64,000 nucleotides of DNA, from contig BSBN01000763.1 in NCBI GenBank assembly GCA_027924645.1, positions 7,192,001 to 7,256,000 of the forward strand, given 5' to 3'. The position numbers and the translations under genes are program-made. Below, piece after piece: positions 1-10,006 of this stretch (within the stretch, counting starts at the first letter, position 1; every line of letters starts with the position of its first letter). The notes under the pieces are model-generated. The model did no database searches and was not told the origin of the DNA. It was given only the letters and a program-made list of their open reading frames with translations. Origin of the DNA: Cunninghamia lanceolata (taxonomy: Eukaryota; Streptophyta; Pinopsida; Cupressales; Cupressaceae).

Positions 1-653
1 AGGGTAGTAAGGATAGAATTTTGCACCATATCCCAATTAGAAGAGACAAGCATTCTATCCAGCTTCACCTGAATTAGTTGGTCTCCCCTTCTTATGTTAG
101 TCTAGGAATAGAGCTAATTATTTACCTCTATATCCATAAGCCTAGTCTGATTGAAGAATTCTGTCAGGTCTACCATGTTGTTCGAGTAGTTTGTGAAGCC
201 CCTAGATTTTTCGGAGTGGAAAAGCAGGGTGTTGAAATCTCTCCCCTGGATCCACAACGTCCTTCTCTTAGCATAAATTTTAGGGGTTAAGCTATTCCAC
301 AGGTCCTTCTTGGCATTATTGGTGTTGGGGGCATATATATTGATCAGCTTCCAAGTTTTCTTATTCATAGTGCATTTAATTTCCAAGCTATATTTGTTGT
401 GTAAGCAGTAACAACCCAACATGTTATAGTTGTTCCACATAGTAACCAAGCCCCCTGACGCCCCAGTAGAGGGGCTAATAAAGTAGTCAGCCATAGGCTA
501 GATATTATTGGTTATCTTTTTAAAGTTATCTTCAGACATTTTGACCTCTTGGAGAAGGATGATATCCACCTTATTGTCAAAAATGCAACTCTTAACCATG
601 AGCTATTTCTGAGGGTTGTTAAGCCCTCTCACATTCCATGAGAGGACCTTCAT
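1..653 (-). pseudogene. LINE ORF2 5' end: AP-type endonuclease domain, truncated by window edge
   Basis: The minus strand starts at 653 with MKVLSWNVRGLNN, the classic start of plant L1-type ORF2, where an endonuclease/exonuclease/phosphatase domain nicks target DNA for target-primed reverse transcription. Further endonuclease blocks follow in the same frame: DIILLQEVK, GGLVTMWN, INIYAPN, a GRDFN block (normally GDFN), and near the window edge RRGDQLIQVKLDRML. The frame is kept from 653 to position 1. It is broken by stops near residues 17 and 52, and again just after residue 180 (113-116) and four codons later. This is a dead copy; the RT part would lie to the left of the window. Confidence 0.9.
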
Positions 654-850
654 TTAAATGGTCTTCTGGAGATAGACTCCAGTGTGCTTTGTATCCCAAT
701 GACTATTTCCTTGGTTGCTTCTCTATTTCTAGTTTCTCTTTAGGACAGTCTACCCACCTTACCTTCTATCCCCACATCTGCTGACTTCTTGTGGTGGTAT
801 TTTCCTTTCTTTTTGGGGGTAATCCACCCCTCCTAGTTACTAGGACCAAC
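654..850 (-). pseudogene. Probable tail of LINE ORF1 or ORF1-ORF2 spacer
   Basis: Directly upstream (minus strand) of the LINE endonuclease start lies a mostly open, lysine-rich stretch (around GWITPKKKGKYHHKKS) ending near the ORF2 start. Plant LINE ORF1 proteins often end in a basic tail just before ORF2, so I read this as that tail. No CCHC knuckle is visible and stops are present. The assignment is inference from position and composition. Confidence 0.4.
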
Positions 851-885
851 CCCAAGAGATAGAACCCTTGTGGGTGATAGAATAA

Positions 886-1056
886 GTTTCTCATAGCAGT
901 AGCATAATGCTATGTTCTTGGTTGATTCCTTAAAAATGGTAATAAATTTGGTTTCTCATAAATTTGGTAATAGATTTATTGTTGAAACGAGTAATGAATT
1001 TGGTTTCTCATAGCAGTAGCATAACGCTATGTTCTTGGTTGATTCCTTAAAAATGG
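886..1056. repeat. 54-bp direct repeat, two copies 117 bp apart
   Basis: The segment at 886-939 (beginning GTTTCTCATAGCAGTAGC) recurs at 1003-1056 with a single visible T/C difference. The spacer also contains partial TTTGGTTTCTCATAAATTTGG copies, so this looks like local tandem duplication in non-coding DNA. No function is apparent. Confidence 0.85.
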
Positions 1057-1065
1057 CTCTTAAAG

Positions 1066-1381
1066 GGTCCATTTATGGATTTTTGGATTGGATGATCAAT
1101 GGTGGAGATTGGTTGAGAGATCAAGGGTGAGGATTGAGTTGGTTGGGTAGTTGAGAGATGGATGGTGGAGGATTAAAGGTAATTTTCTAATTTCTTTTTT
1201 ATTTTTGGGAGATAGTTATAAAATGGAAGGTGGAGAATAAAAGGAATTTTATAATTCTTTTTATTCATTTTGGGTGATTGAGTGGAAAAAGAAAGATTTA
1301 ATAAATTATTTTTATTAAATCATGTAAAGTGGGAAGGGGACTAAGTTATTAGGAAGTTTGTGTATTTTTTAGGTGTCTGCA
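1066..1381 (-). repeat. Degenerate LTR end of the B/D Gypsy-like family
   Basis: The right end reads TTTTTTAGGTGTCTGCA, one base different from the LTR start of elements B and D (TGTAGACACCTAAAA read on the other strand). Just inside lies an AT-rich hairpin (1290-1320) like those in the B and D LTRs, and GGATGG/GGTGGAG-rich DNA similar to B. No TSD or partner LTR was found. This is an old fragment by resemblance only. Confidence 0.4.
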
Positions 1382-2760
1382 ACTAGATTTGTGGTTTTCC
1401 TTGTTTACATAATTTATTCCATGTTGTAATAGAGTTAAACATTCCTTGTTTACATAATTTATTCTTCAACATTGTAGTTTTTAGTTCTTATAGTTAGGAG
1501 TTACAGTTCTTGTAGCTCACAATTAAAGTTCCTATCTCTTGAAAGCATGGTTCCTATAACATTAGGTCCTATAGCCAATTCAAAAGCATTTTTCTAGAAT
1601 TAGATTTATGTTCAACATCTTGTTGTTAGGATAGCTACATTCATTTTACTCAACTCCGCTATCTTTAGCCCTTGTATAAATATCCATTACATTTTTCATA
1701 AGTTTACACCCCTGGATTGACAAAGGATTGAACTAAATTTAAATCTCTTCAATAAATTTTGTCATTGAACAGAAAGTTAAAAACTACCCCATCAAATCAA
1801 CCTTAGTTTTATCCAATCATTTTAGTGTGGTTACCAAGGAAAGGTGTTAAAGGCCTGATAACTTAGTGAATTGAGTTAAGACTAGTGTGTTAGGGATAAA
1901 ATTTGTTCAATTTTTGACCTTGCCTTGGTAACTATCTCTAATTTTTATTGTTTTAATCATATACATGCATGAGTTGAGCTCAAGATGATAAGGGTATATT
2001 TATTGCTAAACAACTTATTGTGAATAGTGGAATAGGTACATTAAAATGAAAAAATCATCACATGTAATTAAGCTACATCCTATGAATAAATAGGTGGAAA
2101 AGAAGCCAATTGAACCTGATTTAGAAAAGTGTACTATTCAATTCTAGCTAAGATACCATTGGAGTTAGTGGGGAAAAAATAACTGAGTACGAGATAGAAT
2201 CAAACTATTTTGGATCACCAACACATACTATTCATTCACTTGAAGATGAACTAAATAAACATGAATCATCACTTGTAGCAAGGAAGCCACTTAGTCATGT
2301 AGCTCCTAATTTTCAAGAAACATTCAAAACACCATATGCATTATGAAGTGGTATTGTTCAAAGAACACCATCAAGAAGTACATGCCACGATATTATTTAT
2401 TCATTTTTCATTGCACATTAGGAAAAATTTTAGTGGTGATTTGTCGCCAATTGGTGATTTTTTGACTTTTGGGGGGTTGAAAATGACAAATAGTACCAGT
2501 TTTGGTAGCATATGTTTTCACCCAAATTTGATTGTATTTTCATGCACATAGCTTTAGATCACCCACAAATTGATATTTTAATATCTTAGAATAGTATTAG
2601 ATCACCATACTATTTATTACAGTTTGGTCTCAATCATTGAGATATTTTATATGTAACTTTTAATCTAGGTCCAATCACTTATCATGTGAATTTTCATTTT
2701 TAAAAATAGGTTTCAATCGTCCACCTTTTTACATTAATTACAGGCATTCAATGGTCTGAT
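1382..2760. other. Non-coding interval, no recognisable gene
   Basis: AT-rich DNA with only short incidental open frames. A 25-bp stretch around TTCCTTGTTTACATAATTT occurs twice (about 1396-1422 and 1440-1465). A TATA-like TGTATAAATAT is near 1672. I see no element ends or protein similarity and regard it as decayed intergenic DNA. Confidence 0.5.
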
Positions 2761-2762
2761 CG

Positions 2763-3035
2763 CCAATGAAATTATAGGTAATTAGGGGCCAAGGGGTGTA
2801 ATCACCAATGAAATTATAGGCAATTAGGGGCATGATTTCTAGTGAAATTATAATCAATTAAGGGCAAACAATGGTGCAATTTCCAATGAAGTTATAGTGA
2901 ATTTAGGGAAAACATGTAATATCACCATGTAGTGATAGGTATATTTTGGAAAACATTTATTATAGCCATTGAATTATAGATGGTTTAGAGAAAGCGTGGC
3001 CTATCACCTCAGAATTATAGGTCTTTTAGGGTTAA
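2763..3035. repeat. Imperfect tandem array, about 34-44 bp units
   Basis: The core ATGAAATTATAGG(T/C)AATTAGGGGC recurs with its GAAATTATA at about 2768, 2810, 2844 and 2888 (here GAAGTTATA), then as decaying versions (for example CATTGAATTATAGATGG near 2968 and CAGAATTATAGGTC near 3010). Spacing is 42, 34 and 44 bp. No coding capacity. 3036-3899 beyond it is AT-rich with nothing recognisable. Confidence 0.75.
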
Positions 3036-5229
3036 TGTATTTAATTGTCCCATGCAAAACATAGTATGACTATGTAGTATGGATTCATATTTAGGTAAAA
3101 AATACCAAGAAAATGAGTGGGAGGTAGTGCCATTTTCTAGGAAAAAATGGTGTGCCAGTTGTCGAGTCCTATAGTAATTTTATATTAAACTAAATGATTA
3201 GATTTAATTAATAATTTAATGGTTAATAAATGTAAATTAGTTCCTTGTGCATTTTAAGATTTGCATGGCTAAAATTGAGTGAAGATATATTTTAGAATCT
3301 GTTAGAGGTGTATAAGTCATAACTACAGGTACAGTCAATGTGTGTTTCTCACATTATTATTTTATGTAAGCATATGTTCTTTATTATATTATTTTTTATT
3401 ACTATTCCCCTAAATTTTGATTGTTGGGGATATTCTAATAATTGAATGTGCTACTGGGGCCCACTTGAAATGATTTATTTATTCCAACCATGCATAATTT
3501 TATTAGGAGCCCGTAGGATTAAAATGAAGCCACATGTTTTATTTATTCCACAGTGTGTGATCAAACTACATCAATGACATACGGGGCTCCAAGAAAAAAA
3601 TAAACATGGTTAGAGAAATGATGATTTGGCAATTGGTGGTGCCTGAAGTAGTTTTATTTTAATTTAAATGATTAAATTATTAATTCAAATCCTCACATAA
3701 TGATTAAACTATTAAAATATTGTGTCTTTTATGACCACCCTAATTTTCTGTATTATCTCACACATGTGTCATCTTCTTCTCTTTCACTATAACTAGTTCA
3801 ATTTTCTTCATTTCATTAAGTAGTGATTCACATACGCATAATTTAAATATTTTAAATTTGCAACTTCGAGAACATGCTTTAACACTTTATCAAAGGAAGA
3901 TGTCATCCTCAAATGTGGAAAATCACAGACTAAGAGGAGCCCCATCAAAGAGAAGGAAGGCCACCATAGAGTCCTATTTTAATCAACAACAATGAGATTT
4001 TGTAGATCAAGAATAAATAACCAGGAAAATGTACCTAACATTAAGGAATTCTATTAGAATGAGATTGAGAATGAGGAGGCATCAAATGAAAATCTTGAAG
4101 GAGGTAGGCATGAATATAATGCGGTTCAATTTGGTAGTGAAAGCATAAATAATGAGTTCATACAAGGAGAAAATATCCATGCTATTGGTGGTGGTGAACC
4201 TAAGTCTGAAAACTTGTCAAAGAAACATAAAGCATGTTAGTGGGACATGTCAAGAACTTTTTAACTTGAATGGGTTTCTAATTATCCATTCATATAACTT
4301 GTAGAGAATGAAGATGGAGAGGGCATGCCAAAACTATGTTGTTGTAAGATTTGTAGTTGGAAATTAAAGAAAGGAAAGACGTTGCAACTAAAATTAGACA
4401 CTATTTAGAAGCATGTAGGTAATGTTTATGAAAAGGTAAATGTAAATGGAGAGTTGAATCAGTGATGCACTAGAAAATGAAAGATGAATGTGTTTTGTAA
4501 GCACTAAAAACATGCACATCTTTCACGAGGACCCCATGATGATGTTTAATTCTTGTCACGTACATGTAAGTGTGAAAATAACACCCTCTCAGCAGTGCTT
4601 CTCTTGGAAACACGTGGGTCTTTTCTTCTTCCTTTGTTTCTCATTTGTCGTATTAAACTTTCCCTTACTTTCAACATTTATCAATTTTCATTTTCTATGC
4701 TTGCGACTTTGTCCCTAAGCCTCTTGTTTGTCTATTTGTCATAAATTGACCTTTCCCTTGTGTTTTTCATCTCAGTTGTGATTTACCAGGGCAAATCTCC
4801 CCCTATTATTTCAAGATCTCCCCTGGGAGATTTGACATTTGTAAGTGGAGATTTAGTTTTTGGTCACTTTTTGGCCTGACTTAGAGACATGTCTATTCTT
4901 CATCCCCTAACTAACAATTTCCACCCCTTCATTTTTCACCCATATCCCTTCCTTTCCAAATTCCCCTGTTATTTTAGGATCTCCATGGGTGACCCACTTT
5001 GCATGCGTTTTCAATCAAAAAACTAATAGCATCATTGCATAGAGATTGAAAAATATGCAATTTCAAAAAAAATGGCACCCAAAAAGGAATCTGTATGTGC
5101 CCGAATGAGCTCCCGAAAGTTTCATATGAAAAAATAATTTTTGAACGTGAATTCCTAAATTCATTTCCATTTTTCTCATCACAAGTAAAAAAAGTAATAT
5201 TTTATTTACTTTGTAGATTATCCATTATC

Positions 5230-5585
5230 CATAAAATTGACTCCCATAATTTCCTCCATTAATCACTCGATTAACTACTCAATCAAATCTCAATCCAAAT
5301 AGTTAACTATGAAATCAATTTAATTAACCAATCAATCAATTTAGTGAACTCATAAATCAATTTAGTTTACTATGCAATCAAATTAGTTAGCTCATCATCA
5401 ATTTAGTTAACTAATCAATCAAATGAGTTAACTATTCTATCAATCTTAGTTCACTGTCCAATCAACCTTGTCCTTTGATCAATCAAGTTAGTTAACTCTC
5501 CAATCAAGAGAGTTAACTCCCCAATCAACTTTTGTTAACTCTTCAATCAAAGGAGTTATTTTTTCAATCAATTTCCCCCTCTTGT
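5230..5585. repeat. Repeated AATCAA/AGTTAACT motifs upstream of the LTR K promoter
   Basis: About a dozen imperfect copies of a 22-30 bp unit containing AATCAA and the palindrome-like AGTTAACT run up to the TATA box. Tandem short motifs directly upstream of TATA are a usual architecture of LTR U3 enhancers. Any regulatory role is inference. Confidence 0.65.
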
Positions 5586-5598
5586 GTGCCCTTCCAAA

Positions 5599-5608
5599 CT
5601 ATAAATAC
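5599..5608 (+). promoter_or_regulatory. TATA box of LTR K
   Basis: CTATAAATAC followed by CCCTCACCTCTCC, a strong plant TATA context, placed 1.1 kb into the LTR after the U3-like repeat region. It is the likely start region of R. Confidence 0.5.
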
Positions 5609-8395
5609 CCCTCACCTCTCCATTATTTCTCAAGTTGGAGAATGCTCTCCTCTTCTTCACAAGCTTTTTCAAGCTTCTTCACCGGCCCTTTGGCCTCTTT
5701 GTCTATTTATTTAGTTTTTCAAAGCTTCAAAGATCTCATTTCTTTAGTTTTTCATTGTTTCAAAGCTTCAAATCTTTCCTTAGGAGGCAATATCATTTGT
5801 GTATCCAAGCTTTGCAGGTTTTTGCTCTCCACATAGCATTCTTATGCTCACATGGGACTTATGAGCTGTTTAATTTCTTGTTGTTATGCCAATGCTTTGC
5901 TAAAATCTTCTCTTTGTGTCATTAAGCTGCCCGTATTGCAAGCCATAGTGCTCTTTTAGCTCACATTGAGCTCATATTTCGAAGCTTTCTCAAGATATTT
6001 TGCATCCCTTCCCTATTATTGCCAAGATGAGATCCCCACTACTATAAGAGGACGAAGAGGTTGCCTACACAAGGATTCCTGAGGGTAGTGGAGGCTCGTA
6101 CGTCATGCATTATAGGTTCTTTAATGCTTTTTTCATTGTGGTAGTAATTAGTTAATCTCAAAATTGCTCTTGGGAATAGTAAATTCATGTTATAATTTCC
6201 TTGATAGGTTAAATGGAATTTGGATTGGTAAATTAGTTTATTTCCAAGTTCTATTGCATTCTTAGATTAGTTTGTTCTTTCATTTCCTAGAGTAATTAGA
6301 TTCAAAATACTAAGAAAATATGAAAAACATAGATTACGATTGCATTAGGTAAACTCATTTAGAATTGCATTTATATTTTAGATTAATTAAAGCACTTTCC
6401 TTTTCATAAAATCATAAAAAGAACAAAACCACTATCTTGCATACGTATAGAGTGCATATATTCAAAAACAAAAAAACAACACAAACATAGGCATAACACA
6501 AAGTTCATAAACCCTCGATTTAATCATGAGGTCAACACTAGTCAACACAAGATCAATCAACTTAAAGAAAAGAAAATTAAACCTTAGGTCATAACCCAAA
6601 GTCATACTTAAGTGAATTCAAGGTTAACTCTAACCAACTCTCTCAGTTCTAGCTCATGAATGTGCCCTGGGCTTAGGGGTGAGTGGGTGAGGGTACTCCT
6701 CGAAGAGATTGAAGAACTATACCCTAGGCCTCAACATATCAATTGAAGATCCAAGAACAACAACATAGGCTAAGGTTACTTTAAACATGACTCATCATAC
6801 AACAGTTTGAAGAGAGACTCTAACTTGATAGAAGCATAAATGAAAACAATGACAACCCACTCAACGTTGAAATCTCCATAACCTAAATAGGAGAAAAATA
6901 ACTGGTGACCCTTCGGGACAAATACTTATCTCAACTACAATGGTCACAGAACACCATATATGAAACAACATCTAGGAAAGGCCCCAGGACTGACCAACCA
7001 GTCTTTGTGAAGTCTAACTCTCACACAAGCAGGACTGCCCCTGTGTCTCACCTCCTCTCAATTGGCTTCTACCATGAGAGCGAGAGTGACATAGAGGTTC
7101 ACCCCGTGGAAAGGAGAGGGTACCGTGTGCTCCATCAAAGCTGACTCAACTACCCCATGCAACCGAGTCATGTTTTTGAGTGTACATGTTTGTGCTTAGA
7201 ATACAATCGAGTATGAAGAATACATGCAATCATAGGTACAACTAGCCATTGTTGGAGGTTCCATATCTGCTTTATTTGGAAAGGTGATGTAAGTGAGTTA
7301 TTTGTCCAAACCTATATAGCTTGCAAATATATTCCATATATTAAATAAAGGTCATTTGTTGACAGACTTTTTGGAATATAGGAATTTAATATAATTTATT
7401 GGAGTGCCCAACTTTCCACTCTCCCATGGTTCTATCAATAGTAGTTGGGAATGGGTTTAGTGTTTGGCTATGGTGGAAAACTAAGATATACAAGAGAAAT
7501 TGAATCAGGTGTCTTTCTTTGTCTTGTCTCTAGATGAGGTGATGACCATTGAAAATACTTCTTGGGTGTGCATGCATGTTTATATTATAGACAATCATAT
7601 TTGCCAGCCTCATCTACTTGAAGTTCATAAAATGAAAGAAAATTCTACCTCTTCTAACCTTATGGAAATTATAAAAACAAATTGATGGATATTGGAGGCT
7701 TGGATGATTTGGTGATCACAAGAAAGCTGGTCTACATTGGTGCAGATGAGCATTAATCATGCAAGGTCACAAAAATGGGCTTATTGTTAATTTAGAGATA
7801 TCACATTCACTAGATGTTCCATAGAACATTGAAGTTGGCTTTCAAATTTGTGAGCTAGTTTTAATCTATTTTGAAAGTTGAACATCTTGTGCACGAGGTG
7901 CATACATATTTTTGTAGAAGTCTAAAAAAATAGAGTATCAAAGATTTGCTGAAGGACTTATTCTAGGTAACAAGCTACTTAAGGATGTGGATATAAGGTG
8001 GATATTGCTACATGGACTGACAAGTAGATTGTTCCAAGAGTACCGGTCATTTTTTGGTCTGTTATATGAAAACCACTCAAATCAGGCAAATATGTTGGCA
8101 CTAGTCACTGACACCAAGACACTATTGACTCTATCTGAGATTCTTCCCTTGTTGAAAGAAATGATGTTCTTTCAAAGAAGACATAAGATAGAACAATGCA
8201 TATTGCAAAATACTCAAAGCTATGGAAAATGGTATGTCTTACTTTGGACAATCTATATATCAATGAATTTGAAGCATTTATGAGTCCAAAGTTTGTAAGC
8301 TAGCAAGTAATGATGGACATTGAACACTTGAATTACTTTCTAGAGTACAATGATATAGGTGATTTATGTGCATTAGTGCATGGATATGTTGGTGC

Positions 8396-9734
8396 TCAAA
8401 GTTGAGACTCCTCAAATCCCTAAAGCCAATCAGTTCTTGAGTGCCTCGTGTGTCCAACTCAAGACAAGGATTTTAATTTATGTTCAAGATGAAGCAACTA
8501 AGGACAACATTGATAAGGTGGGTAAGACCTTCTTCTTCTTTTGGCTATGCTAGACCAAGGGGGGCATTCCCTAAGGTGTATGAGGACAATAAATGATAAC
8601 AACATGAAGCTTAACCTTGAACCAAACCATACCCAATGCACAAGAAACTCCAATTTAAATGTCACTAAGTGCTTATATGTTGGTTTGAATAACACAAGGT
8701 TGTTAGACCTTCAATAAGCAGATGCACAACCATGTAAAGAGCCTAAAATGATGTTTTAATATCCCCTAATGTAGAAGCATACATCTAGACATGGATGTGG
8801 GTATTACAACAACACACAAGTATAAAAGATTGTTTTTTTTTTCAATTTGTTAAAGGAAAATGAAGTTGAACAGAATGAAGATCGATGCCTTTATCTAGTG
8901 AGGGCAGTAGAATCTATCTCTTCAATTAAAGGGGACACCCATGTACTAGAATTATGATATCTTGACCAAGATGCCAACAAAGACCATATCTGAATGCTTT
9001 ACACATAAGCTAGGCTCTATGAATAACAACAAATAGATACAGGAAATTATAGAAGCATATTACTAAGCATACCTTAATAATTCAGAAACAAACCCATAAA
9101 TTTCATGTATTATCTTGAAGAGATGCCTTGCAGAATATTTACAAAGGATTTTATAGCCTTCTAGTTGACTAACTAGTCAAGAATAATACTCAAATCATCA
9201 AATGTGATTAAGGGGATTTGCTAAATCACTAAAAAATCAAGCAATGTTTATGGAGACACTTAATAAGATGCCAAAATATGCACACATTTAATTCATTCTT
9301 TGGAGGTTACAATGCCCTCTCATAACCCTTGAGAGAAAACCTAGAAGAAGTCATAATGAAAATGTTATTTTCATAGCCACTGGAAGAAACCCTAGATATT
9401 TAGACTTGTATTCTTCTATTTTTACTCTATAACCATTTGTTTGTCCCCTCAAATGAATGCCAAATTACATTATATCCAAGGTCAATCCATTAGGTAGCCT
9501 TGAAAGGAGAGATTTGACATATAGGAAAGGAGTTAGGTGACCATACTTGTTTACATAATGTCCATGTGGATCAGTACCTAAAAATGCCTATGTGGAATAC
9601 TCTCCCATGGTTTTCATCACTGAAGGGCCTAAAAAAGTCTTGGGGCATATGAAACTTACCTACCATGCCCACGACCATAAAAGGATTTAGTAATGGTGAT
9701 TCTAGTGGTTGTTGGGGCATACTGAGGTGGATGG
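8396..9734. other. Interval between the hAT-like pseudogene and Copia element A
   Basis: No recognisable coding. The reading frames are short and broken. It ends with the 5-bp target GATGG (9730-9734) duplicated on the other side of element A at 16734-16738, so 9735 marks a real insertion boundary. The sequence is probably older repeat debris. Confidence 0.6.
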
Positions 9735-10006
9735 TGTTAGTGTAGGTTTTTTATTCCTTTTCAGAAGGTTTTTCCTACACATATTATTAAGCTTTCTTAG
9801 GATAATAAAGTGAGTTTAATTAGGTGAGTAGGTTATGAGGTATCACCTTCCTACAAGTGAGCATCCATTAGCTATCTTGGGAAGATGTTTTTGCTATCTT
9901 TAGTCTGATAGATGGTTGCTTCTTATTGGTTGGTGTTGCCACCTCCACCCCTCTCTAGTTTATTTAAACTCACTACCTAGCTTGTATTTTGCAATTTCCA
10001 TGCTAT

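Larger units (their letters stand above)
4496..7186 (+). mobile_element. LTR element K: lone LTR, 2.69 kb, TSD TGTTT
   Basis: The insert begins TGTAAGCACT and ends GAGTGTACA, so it has TG...CA ends with TGTA/TACA symmetry. It is flanked by TGTTT at 4491-4495 and 7187-7191. It splits the hAT-like pseudogene, whose coding resumes to the right; this independently supports the boundaries. There is no pol coding, PBS or second LTR inside. A TATA box sits at 5600-5606 after a repeat-rich upstream region, which suggests plus orientation. The superfamily cannot be assigned from the LTR alone. Confidence 0.72.
3900..8395 (+). pseudogene. hAT-like transposase-derived gene (zinc-finger/ZNF862-like family), interrupted by an LTR
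   Basis: An ATG at 3900 opens a basic N-terminus followed by a zinc-finger-like segment near 4320-4430 (CKICSWKLKKGK, then a DTIQKHVGNVY-like region), as in BED/hAT-type proteins. Coding resumes after the inserted LTR: a segment near 7325-7420 (IFHILNKGH), then SLDEVMTIENTSWVCM (7526 on), IGADEH near 7740, a decayed C-x-AHR block near 7830, and WILLHGLTSRLFQEYRSF near 8000. It ends near 8395 after a GDLCALVHGYVG-like motif. These blocks are, to my knowledge, typical of plant hAT-derived proteins of unknown role. Many stops and frameshifts make it a clear pseudogene. Confidence 0.72.

Noticed and set aside
4488..5925. Hydrophobic/Phe-rich frames (4488-4744, 5532-5925)
   Set aside because: Inside LTR K, T-rich leader sequence after the TATA box; no conserved motif.
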